Assembly: GCA_938016235.1 (NCBI GenBank)
Contig: CALLPU010000236.1
Coordinates: 1-12,014, forward strand
DNA: 12,014 bases
Direction of reading: 5' to 3'
Origin: an uncultured Granulosicoccus sp.
GTDB taxonomy: Bacteria > Pseudomonadota > Gammaproteobacteria > Granulosicoccales > Granulosicoccaceae
A program made the position numbers and the translations under genes. Below, one piece after another: positions 1 to 6,621 of the stretch. A model generated the notes under the pieces. The model saw only the letters and a list, made by a program, of their open reading frames with translations. It did not search any database and had not been told where the DNA came from. Every line of letters starts with the position of its first letter. Within the stretch, counting starts at the first letter, position 1.

Positions 1-1
1 C

Positions 2-1420
2 GAGCGTGGCGATACGGTTCTACTGACGGATGATCATCAAGCAGCCACTGCCCGGGAGTGTGTTAATTCCAGCGTCAGTTTTGCCAGGGCATTGTTGAAC
101 AGTGGGTGTCATCGTGGTGATGCTGTGCTGCTGCAAGTAGGAAACGGCGCCGATTTCCTGGTGGGGTTCTTTGGGAGTCTGTTAGCCGGCTGTACCGTGG
201 TGCTGCTCGATCGTGAAACGGACGTGAGCGAGCGGGCGCTACCTCTACCGGGAACTCGTTGCGTGGGTACTCTGCGTAGTCACGAGAATAATCTTGTTCG
301 CTGGCACCCGGCAGGCTTGTCAGGCTCCATCCCGCTAGCCGATGTTGTACGGCCGTATTCAGAGTCATCCTCTGAATACAATGATGCCGAATATCCTGCG
401 GCGCTGCCGGGTAGAGAGTGCCTTGCGGGGGATGTGGCTGTTGTGCTTTGCACCTCTGGGACGTCCGGGCTCAGGCAGCTTCGGGGGATTGTGAAAACAC
501 ATGAGAATCTCATGGAAGAGGTGCGTAATCTGCACTCACTACTGGGTAGTACACCGCGGCATGTATTGTCCATGTTGCCCTGGTCTTACATCTACGGGTT
601 ACTCCATCACCTGTTACTGCCTGTTTATTCAGAGGGTTCGATTCATTACGTGAGGCGCTACACGCCCTCAGAGTTACCAGCACTGATTGCCCGGCACGAC
701 ATCAACTTGTTTGTTGCAGTGCCGGCCATTTATCGTGTACTCGTACAGTTGACTGCCGTGACGCCATGCCCGTCGCTTGAATGGGCTGTGACGTCGGGCG
801 CGCCGTTGGATGAGTCAACAGCCGCGATGATCACGACCCACCTTGGCTGGCCACTGGTAGAAATCTATGGTTCCACGGAAACAGGGGGCATCTGCGTCAA
901 TACCAACAAGAGTGACAACCCGTATTCGGTTGGAGTGCCCATGCCCGGGATTGAATTATCAATCGGTGAGGGCCAGACGGAGTCAGGTCGTGTAAAAGTG
1001 CGAGGCAAAACAGTCTCGGACAGGACGTTTACGGGGGGGATGGCTGAGGATCTACTTGATGCAGATGGCTGGTATGACACAGCCGATATGGGAGCCCTCG
1101 ATGGCCTGGGAGAGCTACAGCTTCAAGGCAGAACCAGCAGAATCATCAAAGTATCTGGCAAGCGCATATCCCTGGATGACATTGAAGCCAGGCTACTCGT
1201 GCATGAGCATATCGTGGATGTCGCAGCCAGGCTCATCAGTGATCGGCTTCATGGTGAAGTAGCGGCGGTTGATGTTGTGCTGGCTGCCAGCGCCTGCCTG
1301 GAGGCGGGTGATATCAATACCTGGTGTCGCACCCACTTGCCGTCACACTACCGACCGCGATTGATTCGGGTTGTTGATAACATTCCGCGACTGCGATTGT
1401 CCAAGTCGGTTAATGGTTAG
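2..1420 (+). CDS. AMP-dependent acyl/aryl-acid ligase (ANL superfamily), 5' end cut by window edge
   Basis: The frame is open from the first full codon at base 2, so the gene starts outside the window; the TTG at 92 is internal, because the residues before it already match the N-terminal ANL pattern (G-D-T-V-L-L followed by a helix ending S-F-A-R-A-L-L). ANL enzymes adenylate a carboxylic acid with ATP and transfer it to CoA or a carrier-protein thiol. Visible core motifs are the phosphate loop TSGTSG (452-469), EIYGSTETGG (860-889), WYDTADMG (about 1070-1093), the hinge stretch GRTSRIIKVSGKRI, and a C-terminal LSK whose Lys (1403-1405) sits where the adenylation lysine is expected. Two points are odd: the phosphate loop continues LRQLRGI instead of the usual x-P-K-G-V, and TAD replaces TGD. 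The acid substrate cannot be told. It converges on a FabZ-like gene, which hints at fatty-acyl or polyene metabolism. Family assignment is sure, specificity unknown. Confidence 0.88.
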   Translation, partial: ERGDTVLLTDDHQAATARECVNSSVSFARALLNSGCHRGDAVLLQVGNGADFLVGFFGSLLAGCTVVLLDRETDVSERALPLPGTRCVGTLRSHENNLVRWHPAGLSGSIPLADVVRPYSESSSEYNDAEYPAALPGRECLAGDVAVVLCTSGTSGLRQLRGIVKTHENLMEEVRNLHSLLGSTPRHVLSMLPWSYIYGLLHHLLLPVYSEGSIHYVRRYTPSELPALIARHDINLFVAVPAIYRVLVQLTAVTPCPSLEWAVTSGAPLDESTAAMITTHLGWPLVEIYGSTETGGICVNTNKSDNPYSVGVPMPGIELSIGEGQTESGRVKVRGKTVSDRTFTGGMAEDLLDADGWYDTADMGALDGLGELQLQGRTSRIIKVSGKRISLDDIEARLLVHEHIVDVAARLISDRLHGEVAAVDVVLAASACLEAGDINTWCRTHLPSHYRPRLIRVVDNIPRLRLSKSVNG

Positions 1421-1878
1421 CCTGATAGCACCAGTTGAGTATCGGCAACGAGCTGCTCGTCTTCGTTGCCCACAGTCAAGACCTTACCCGATATTTTTGC
1501 CACCTTACCCAGTCTTTTGATCAGTGTGATATCGATACGCAGCACGTGGTCGGGTAGCACTGGGTTCAGAAATCGTGCTTTCTCGATTCTTGCAAGATAG
1601 AGGCTTTTGTTTTCCTGGCTGGGTAGCTTGGCCTCGTGGCTACTCAGCCCCATGCTGGCGAACACCACCGCAGTCGTTTGAGCGACGGTTTCGATAATCA
1701 ACACTCCGGGCATAACAGGGTATGCCGGAAAATGCCCGTTAAATACGTGAGAGTGATTGCTGAGCGAACAATGCCCACTGCCTTGTTCGCCGGGTACAAG
1801 TACGTCCACAGCGTCGATGATCAAGGCGGGTGGGCGGTGCGGGATAAGACGCTGTATTTGATCGGCACTAACTAACAT
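1417..1878 (-). CDS. FabZ-type 3-hydroxyacyl-ACP dehydratase (hotdog fold)
   Basis: This 153-residue protein has the length and motif order of FabZ: L-I-P-H-R-P-P near residues 11-17, then F-N-G-H-F-P-A-Y-P-V-M-P-G-V-L-I-I-E at 46-63. His49 and Glu63 are 14 residues apart, as are His54 and Glu68, the catalytic pair of E. coli FabZ. FabZ enzymes dehydrate 3-hydroxyacyl-ACP to trans-2-enoyl-ACP in the cytoplasm. It is not in the usual lpxD-fabZ-lpxA setting of the housekeeping gene but beside an acyl ligase and a glycosyltransferase, so a specialised copy is more likely; this is inference. The start is the ATG at 1878; only a weak ACAGG lies upstream. The stop overlaps the end of the convergent ligase by 4 bases. 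It may be co-transcribed with the minus-strand genes upstream, with hairpins in between. Confidence 0.88.
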   Translation of the reverse strand: MLVSADQIQRLIPHRPPALIIDAVDVLVPGEQGSGHCSLSNHSHVFNGHFPAYPVMPGVLIIETVAQTTAVVFASMGLSSHEAKLPSQENKSLYLARIEKARFLNPVLPDHVLRIDITLIKRLGKVAKISGKVLTVGNEDEQLVADTQLVLSG

Positions 1879-1917
1879 GGGTTGAATGCCTGTCGGTACG
1901 ACTTATCTGTCAGGAAA

Positions 1918-1947
1918 GATGCTGGCACAGAATCGATTGCCAGCATC
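1918..1947 (-). terminator. Perfect 10-bp stem-loop after the Tat-signal gene
   Basis: The arms GATGCTGGCA (1918-1927) and TGCCAGCATC (1938-1947) are fully complementary around a 10-base loop. Read on the - strand the hairpin is followed by TTTCCT, a poor T tract. It lies about 50 bases past the stop of the Tat-signal gene and about 40 bases before the FabZ-like start. It could be a weak intrinsic terminator or an attenuator that lets some transcription into the dehydratase gene. Confidence 0.45.
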
Positions 1948-1962
1948 AACACCTGTTCAACC

Positions 1963-1978
1963 GCGCTCCTAGGAGCGC
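1963..1978. repeat. Perfect 16-base palindrome
   Basis: GCGCTCCT followed at once by AGGAGCGC makes a perfect 16-base palindrome with CCTAGG at its centre. It is 22 bases past the stop of the Tat-signal gene. As RNA it can form a 6-bp stem with a CTAG loop, without a T tract. It could be part of a tandem terminator with the hairpin at 1918-1947, a site for a dimeric regulator, or chance. Confidence 0.5.
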
Positions 1979-2000
1979 AGTGAATTATCATCGTCAGTGC

Positions 2001-2510
2001 CTATTTCCCCAAGCCGTTTTCACGAAGCGAATTCTCTACGCCGGAGCCGCCGTATTCCACCATCGTTTCCAGGGCAGATCCCTTGATAGGCTCGCCTGCC
2101 TTGATGCCGCAATTGACTTCTACGTCACCCACATCAACGCCCTTCGAGGCATAGGTAGTCAGACCGCCGGACACGGCCTTGCCAATCGTTCTCTTGTCGA
2201 ACTTCTCGAATGCATTGGCTTTCATCAATGACTGATCAACGCTCTTGAGCGCACCGACCACCACTTTGTTCTTGCCCCCCAGTTTCAGATAGTGCTGCGT
2301 CAGCGAGAGTGCCTTGCCCTTAGCGCCCTTCTTGGCGGCAGTCTCCAGGTTGGATACCGCTTTCTTGATGAGCTGGGCATCTTCGCGGGTGTTGGCCAGG
2401 GCTTCCAGAGACGCCAGCAATCCTCCGAACATTCCGACGGATGCAGCGCCAGCGCTGCTCGTCTTCAGGAACTTGCGGCGCTTGTTATCGTGATTTTCAG
2501 TGTCAGACAT
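2001..2510 (-). CDS. Small twin-arginine-signal protein of unknown function
   Basis: I do not recognise the family of this 169-residue protein. The N-terminus has a clear Tat signal: KRRKFLK at residues 10-16, a Gly/Ala-rich hydrophobic stretch at about 18-35, and a probable signal-peptidase site after A-L-A (residue 39). The predicted mature protein is only about 130 residues, Lys/Gly-rich, with one Cys (134) and no visible metal- or cofactor-binding motif. Tat export implies folding before transport to the periplasm. The start ATG at 2508-2510 is supported by AAGGA (plus-strand 2518-2522) seven bases upstream. It lies between a glycosyltransferase gene (139-base gap) and a FabZ-like gene on the same strand, which suggests but does not prove a shared role. 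Exported protein: fairly sure. Function: unknown. Confidence 0.8.
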   Translation of the reverse strand: MSDTENHDNKRRKFLKTSSAGAASVGMFGGLLASLEALANTREDAQLIKKAVSNLETAAKKGAKGKALSLTQHYLKLGGKNKVVVGALKSVDQSLMKANAFEKFDKRTIGKAVSGGLTTYASKGVDVGDVEVNCGIKAGEPIKGSALETMVEYGGSGVENSLRENGLGK

Positions 2511-2649
2511 TGGCTTTTCCTTGTTTGGACTAACGTCGTGGGTGTGCGGTCAGAAGTAGGTCAAACACTGAGGGTATCGGAATGCCTGAATTGCACCATC
2601 ACCCATTTAAGGGATATTGCCTGCCTGGTTGATGAAATATTGTGCGTGG

Positions 2650-3924
2650 CTAGTGGTCACGTGGAAAACCCAGCATGTCCAGACAATCGCTGGCTATGCG
2701 CTTGCTGGCAACGTTGCCGTCGAATTCAGGGCTCCAGCGAAGGCCCAGTTGCTGGCAGTGGTTGCGCCATAAGGTATCGTGCAACGCTGACTTCACATCC
2801 TCTGCCACTGTGAGCTCCTGGTCTGCCAGCTGCTCCACACGTTGCATGAAGCCCAACAGGGTGGACAGTCTCCGGGAGCTTTGTTCTGGTCCCAGTTCGT
2901 TTAACGCGTCAATCAGTGCGTCCAGCCCTGCATTCCTGGCAATTCCCAGTTGGCTCGCCTGCAGTGCGTTTTCCGCTTGTTCCAGTTGGCCTGGCAGCGT
3001 CAGGCAGGGTGTGCCCGATTGCAGGCAGAGTTGCAGGCAGTTAATGCCCCCGTGAGAAATGACGATATCCGCAGACTCGATGGCAGATCGCAAGTTGGCG
3101 CGCAGTTGGTGTCGGATACTGTCTGGCAAATCCTGAGGCTTCCTGTTGGCGACAAGCACAACGTCAAGCGCTAGAGGTGCAAGTTGCTTCAGGCACTGAA
3201 ACTGCCGATCGTCCCGAATCTCCGATCCGAAAAACACCAGCACTTTCGGATTGTTGTTGTCGATCCAATCCGCCTCTGGCAAGTCCGTCCATCCTGACCA
3301 GTGAATTGGACCTGCAAATACCGGGGCATGCGTTTTATTCTGATGTCGTGTTTCTGGCCAAAAACCATTGATGCACGGATAGTAATTTCGTTGGCCCAGT
3401 AACAGCTGCCGGTAGTCGTCTACCGGTAGAGGCAGGTGGCGAAACGCAGGCTGCAGCCTGTTTGTCAGTGCATCATGCGTGCGGGCAATGGCATCCAGTG
3501 CGTGCTGATCGCAAAGGTGTCTGGGAATGCCCGGGAAACCGGTGAACTCCGGGTGCAGGCAGGGATGCAGCACTGACACCATCGGAATACCCAGATGCCT
3601 GCACACCAAACCGATCGTGTGCCGGTGTGACTGGATTACCAGGTCTGGCGCAAAGCTGACGAGGGCATCGTGTTCCGCCTTCAGGGATTCAGATACGCCG
3701 TCTACGTCCTGTAACCAATCAGCGGGTTTAGTCATTTGACTGTCTTGCCAGGGCTCCGGTGCGGTAACGACCCGGTATCCCTGTGCCTCAACAAAGCGAC
3801 GTTTGTCGGTCGTGGTGAGAAAAACAACGTTAAGTTCAGGATGTTTCAGCTCATCGGCAATCGCCAGGCATTCCGCAATATGCGAGTAGGGGTGCGATAG
3901 TGGTGCAAATAATACGTTTTTCAT
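2650..3924 (-). CDS. GT-B glycosyltransferase, GT1/MGT-like
   Basis: The 424-residue protein begins MKNVLFAPLSHPYSHI, a first beta-strand and loop like those of GT1 enzymes, with His15 aligned to the conserved G-H-x-x-P histidine (Gly and Pro are replaced). Around residue 290 is S-A-D-I-V-I-S-H-G-G-I-N followed by S-G-T-P-C-L-T-L-P-G-Q-L-E-Q-A-E-N-A. This matches the nucleotide-sugar binding region of GT1 and MurG-type enzymes (HGG, then G-x-P, then Q/NA). Such enzymes move a sugar from a nucleotide-sugar donor to a lipid, polyketide or other small acceptor. A TTG start at 3948 would add eight residues, but the ATG at 3924 starts exactly at the first strand; neither has a good ribosome site. 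Its acceptor may be a product of the neighbouring ligase and dehydratase; this is inference only. Confidence 0.82.
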   Translation of the reverse strand: MKNVLFAPLSHPYSHIAECLAIADELKHPELNVVFLTTTDKRRFVEAQGYRVVTAPEPWQDSQMTKPADWLQDVDGVSESLKAEHDALVSFAPDLVIQSHRHTIGLVCRHLGIPMVSVLHPCLHPEFTGFPGIPRHLCDQHALDAIARTHDALTNRLQPAFRHLPLPVDDYRQLLLGQRNYYPCINGFWPETRHQNKTHAPVFAGPIHWSGWTDLPEADWIDNNNPKVLVFFGSEIRDDRQFQCLKQLAPLALDVVLVANRKPQDLPDSIRHQLRANLRSAIESADIVISHGGINCLQLCLQSGTPCLTLPGQLEQAENALQASQLGIARNAGLDALIDALNELGPEQSSRRLSTLLGFMQRVEQLADQELTVAEDVKSALHDTLWRNHCQQLGLRWSPEFDGNVASKRIASDCLDMLGFPRDH

Positions 3925-4007
3925 CAGCGTGTTGAAATCGTCTTTCAACAGAGTAGCAAATGATTAAAACGAGTGTTGAAGATACTTAGCGAAGTCCTTG
4001 TATCTGG

Positions 4008-4178
4008 TCATGCCCTCCGAAATTCTGCAATCGCAGAAGCCCTGAGCTGTTCGCGAAGATCCCGCTGCCAATCCTCAAACGCTTCGCAGGCGTCCAGATG
4101 AAAGCCCTCCATAAATTCTGCGGTGTAATCTGTGGCTGCTTGTGCCAGTCGGGATGTGGATACCCTTAACCGTTTTTA
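4008..4178 (-). pseudogene. Remnant of a BTAD (SARP-type regulator) domain
   Basis: The 317-base space between the glycosyltransferase and the AraC gene holds a minus-strand frame of 55 sense codons (4011-4175) between an in-frame TAA (4176-4178) and TGA (4008-4010). Its translation contains EFMEGFHLDACEAFEDW followed by Q-R-D-L-R-E-Q-L-R. This resembles the bacterial transcriptional activator domain of SARP-family regulators, typically Y-x-G-x-F-L-x-G-F-x-L-x-D-x-P-x-F-E-x-W followed by R-E-x-L-R. There is no plausible start, DNA-binding domain or TPR region, and no continuation was found upstream. I therefore read it as a decayed fragment of a larger regulator gene rather than a working gene. 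The remainder of the spacer shows only the AraC ribosome site. Homology is judged from remembered family patterns, not from a search. Confidence 0.55.
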
Positions 4179-4248
4179 ATCAGCCCACTGGTGTAGCGGA
4201 ACCGGGGAGGCCATCATGCGGCACAATAGGCCCTCTGTGAAATTGAAT

Positions 4249-4255
4249 AAGAGGA
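4249..4255 (+). promoter_or_regulatory. Ribosome binding site supporting a GTG start
   Basis: AAGAGGA lies ten bases before the GTG at 4266. It supports GTG as the real start of the AraC-family gene; the next in-frame ATG would delete part of the N-terminal domain. Confidence 0.6.
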
Positions 4256-4265
4256 ACCTCAGATC

Positions 4266-5342
4266 GTGAAAGACCCTCACGCATCCGACCAGCCCGGTGC
4301 CCTGCTATCAGCAGGTGGCGGTCTGATCTCAACCTCCTATGCGAGAGCGTTGATGCGTGCTGTAGCCGATCATGGTTACGATGCCAGAGCATTTGCGCTG
4401 CAGGAGGGAATCGATCTCGATACGTTGCAGACATCCCATGATATGCCGGCGGACCATTTTGGGCGGTTGTATCAGCGCGCTATGTGGCTTCTCAAGGATG
4501 AATCGCTGGGTATGGTCAGCGGTGGCAAGGTGGCTAGCGGTACGTTTCGCATGATGTGCTTGTGCGTGATTCACAGACCCACGCTAACCGCTATAGTCAA
4601 ACGGGCTGCTGAGTTTTTTGATGTGTGTAACGGCGTGGCAATCAAGCCTCACATTGTGCAGTCCTCCAGAAGTGTGAGCATCGCCTTTGCCACGGTGCGC
4701 GGCGAAACACAGCGCACCATCGATGAAATACTGAGTGCCGAAAATCCGGTCAAGGTGCGCACCACACTGTATTTGTGGCACAGCCTGCTGAGCTGGTTCG
4801 CAGGACGTTCTCTACCACTGGTGCGTGTGGAATTCTCATTTCCGGAACCTGCAAGGGGAGCCTTGTGGTCCAACGTCTTTCGATGTCCGGTGGAATTCGA
4901 GTGCGCCGAGTCGTTGCTTCGGTTTGAGCCGGATGTGCTGGATCTACCCAACGTACAGACTGAACAGTCATTAACGGTGTTTCTCAAGTCGGCGCCCTAC
5001 CGGCTCATCGTGCCATCACACGATGATCATCGCGTCAGTGATCGGGTGCTGGCCATGTTTGGTGATGATTACTCACAGCGCCTGCCGAGTGCTGAGCAAG
5101 TAAGCCGGCAACTGGGTATGTCGGTGAGTACGTTGCGCCGCCACTTGCTCGAAGAAGGTTCGTCTTACCAGCAGCTAAAAGATGAATGTCGGCGGGCAGC
5201 AGCGATGCAATATCTGGCTTCGCCTGATCTGACGTTTGCTGAAGTGGCAGGCCTTTTGGGCTTCGACGAGCCCAGCGCCTTCTATCGTGCCTTCAAGCGC
5301 TGGATGGGCGTTACACCCACTCAATACCGCGAGAGCCTGTGA
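4266..5342 (+). CDS. AraC-family transcriptional regulator with Arabinose_bd-type N-terminal domain
   Basis: The protein has 358 residues. Residues about 20-210 resemble the Arabinose_bd-type ligand/dimerisation domain found in OruR-like AraC regulators. Residues about 272-358 form the DNA-binding domain. Its first HTH is near 277-296 (A-E-Q-V-S-R-Q-L-G-M-S-V-S-T-L-R-R-H-L), and the second carries the family signature L-G-F-x-E-P-S-A-F-Y-R-A-F-K-R-W-M-G-V-T-P. It probably binds DNA as a dimer in response to a small molecule. The GTG start is backed by AAGAGGA at 4249-4255. Targets are not shown by the sequence. The beta-oxidation genes begin 1.3 kb downstream and other members of this group control catabolic genes, so they are candidates, as are the channel gene and the minus-strand genes to the left. 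The 259-base gap after it (5343-5601) holds no gene or terminator I can support. Confidence 0.9.
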   Translation: MKDPHASDQPGALLSAGGGLISTSYARALMRAVADHGYDARAFALQEGIDLDTLQTSHDMPADHFGRLYQRAMWLLKDESLGMVSGGKVASGTFRMMCLCVIHRPTLTAIVKRAAEFFDVCNGVAIKPHIVQSSRSVSIAFATVRGETQRTIDEILSAENPVKVRTTLYLWHSLLSWFAGRSLPLVRVEFSFPEPARGALWSNVFRCPVEFECAESLLRFEPDVLDLPNVQTEQSLTVFLKSAPYRLIVPSHDDHRVSDRVLAMFGDDYSQRLPSAEQVSRQLGMSVSTLRRHLLEEGSSYQQLKDECRRAAAMQYLASPDLTFAEVAGLLGFDEPSAFYRAFKRWMGVTPTQYRESL

Positions 5343-5601
5343 TCTGTCGGGTGAGACTTTCCAGACAGCCATGATCTGCGCTGTGTCGCTCTTGCCCAAA
5401 CTCTTGTCGAACTATTCCACTAAACGCCGAGAACTTCGGAACGATTTGGTGACCTGCCTGAAAACCCCGGGGCTGATGCTTCATGGTGAGTTGGCTGAAA
5501 TGTGCGGTTAACCGTGTGGTTCAGGCAACTTACCTGCGCCAGCACTGATAGTCGTCTAAGATCGGCGGTTCTCCACGACTGATTTTCGATTGCCCGTTCA
5601 C

Positions 5602-6423
5602 ATGCCTACCAACGCTTCAACGCCCCCTTCCTGGAGAACTCGTCTTGGCGACTGGATTGCGCAGTCAACCGTCGAGAAAATCCTGATCGCACTGATCTTG
5701 ATCAACGCATTGATACTGGGCCTGGAGACATTCCCCAGTTTGATGGAGAGCCACGGAACTCTGCTCAAGGCCATTGATGCTGCAATACTGGCTATCTTTG
5801 TGGTTGAGCTGGCGTTGCGAATGATCGCTCACGGTTTCCGGTTCTTTCGTGATCCCTGGAGTCTTTTTGATTTTGCGGTGGTGGCCATTGCTCTGATACC
5901 TGCGAGCGGCCCGTTGGCCGTCTTGAGAACGTTGCGCGTGCTGCGGGTATTACGAATACTCACGCTGATGCCGTCCATGCGCAAGGTGGTTACCGGGTTG
6001 ATCAGTGCGCTGCCCGGATTGAGCTCTGTCATTATGCTGATGGGGCTGATTTTCTACGTGTCGGCAGTCGTTGCTACCGGCTTGTTTGGCGAGCAGTTTC
6101 CGCAATGGTTTGGCAATCTGGGTGAGACGGGATACACCTTGTTTCAGGTCATGACGCTGGAGAGCTGGTCGATGGGTATCGCAAGACCCGTGCTTGAGGC
6201 CTACCCGTTCGCGTGGATCTTTTTCGTTATCTTCATTCTGGTCACCACGTTTACGATGCTGAATCTGTTCATCGCCGTTATCGTCAACGCGAATCAGGCG
6301 GAACACGATATCGAGAGTGCAAACTTTGTGGAGAAACAGCATGCTGAAACGCGCGCTGAAATCCGGTCTCTGGCCGCTGAGGTTGCCTCGTTGAAAGTGC
6401 TGCTCGAGGACAAGGCACGCTAG
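5602..6423 (+). CDS. Bacterial voltage-gated sodium channel (NaChBac/NavAb family)
   Basis: The 273-residue protein has the single-domain six-helix plan of BacNav channels, which assemble as tetramers in the inner membrane. S1 is near residues 24-42, S2 near 57-76 (Glu69), and S3 starts after P-W-S-L-F-D-F (Asp90). S4 has gating arginines every third residue: R109, R112, R115 and R118. S5 is near 139-162. The selectivity filter TLESWSM (185-191, bases 6154-6174) is as remembered for NavAb; its Glu187 indicates sodium selectivity. S6 is near 203-229 (F-T-M-L-N-L-F-I-A-V-I-V-N), followed by a charged heptad-like tail (about 238-272) that fits the C-terminal coiled coil of the family. Length matches NavAb and NaChBac. 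A TTG at 5590 would add four residues; I chose the ATG at 5602, though neither has a clear ribosome site. It seems to be a stand-alone gene. Confidence 0.93.
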   Translation: MPTNASTPPSWRTRLGDWIAQSTVEKILIALILINALILGLETFPSLMESHGTLLKAIDAAILAIFVVELALRMIAHGFRFFRDPWSLFDFAVVAIALIPASGPLAVLRTLRVLRVLRILTLMPSMRKVVTGLISALPGLSSVIMLMGLIFYVSAVVATGLFGEQFPQWFGNLGETGYTLFQVMTLESWSMGIARPVLEAYPFAWIFFVIFILVTTFTMLNLFIAVIVNANQAEHDIESANFVEKQHAETRAEIRSLAAEVASLKVLLEDKAR

Positions 6424-6621
6424 ACACCTGCAGCCTGGAAGCGATAAGGGTAGTTGTCAAAGATTGTACCGCATAAATAACTCATTGTAATTGCTAGAAT
6501 AATATATGACGCGTAAATTTCTGAACGAATTTGTTAGTAAAATAGCCTGTTTTCGTCATTGAGTTAGCGTTGCCCTCAGCCGACACTAGCTAACATCTAA
6601 CACCCGTGGGTACCTTTCGCT
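6424..6621 (+). promoter_or_regulatory. AT-rich control region before the acyl-CoA dehydrogenase
   Basis: This 198-base spacer is clearly richer in A+T around 6460-6545 than the flanking genes and probably holds the promoter of the beta-oxidation block. One possible but weak sigma-70 pair is TTGTAC (6464-6469) with TGTAAT (6486-6491), 16 bases apart. Closer to the gene are two copies of GTTAG (6533-6537, 6563-6567) and two of the reverse CTAAC (6590-6594, 6597-6601). The inner pair extends to GTTAGC/GCTAAC. These could be an operator. No good ribosome site precedes the ATG at 6622. Confidence 0.4.

Noticed and set aside
92..94. TTG as the start of the AMP ligase
   Set aside because: The frame stays open upstream to the window edge and the upstream residues fit the family N-terminus, so the gene is cut by the border.
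1636..1875. Plus-strand 79-residue frame
   Set aside because: Antisense shadow of the FabZ-like gene, which has the catalytic motifs.
3964..4011. Minus-strand 15-residue frame whose ATG overlaps the TGA of the BTAD remnant
   Set aside because: Too short and without any BTAD/TPR resemblance; the ATGA overlap is likely accidental.
5021..5032. 12-base palindrome CGATGATCATCG, with a related GATGATCATC near 27-36
   Set aside because: Both copies lie inside well-supported coding sequence and are explained by Asp/His codons; no flanking structure.
5311..5484. Minus-strand 57-residue frame in the AraC-channel gap
   Set aside because: It overlaps the AraC 3' end, has no ribosome site and no recognisable motif; probably chance.
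5236..5511. Plus-strand 91-residue frame overlapping the AraC 3' end
   Set aside because: Its first third is an out-of-frame reading of the AraC gene and the rest shows no protein-like pattern I recognise.
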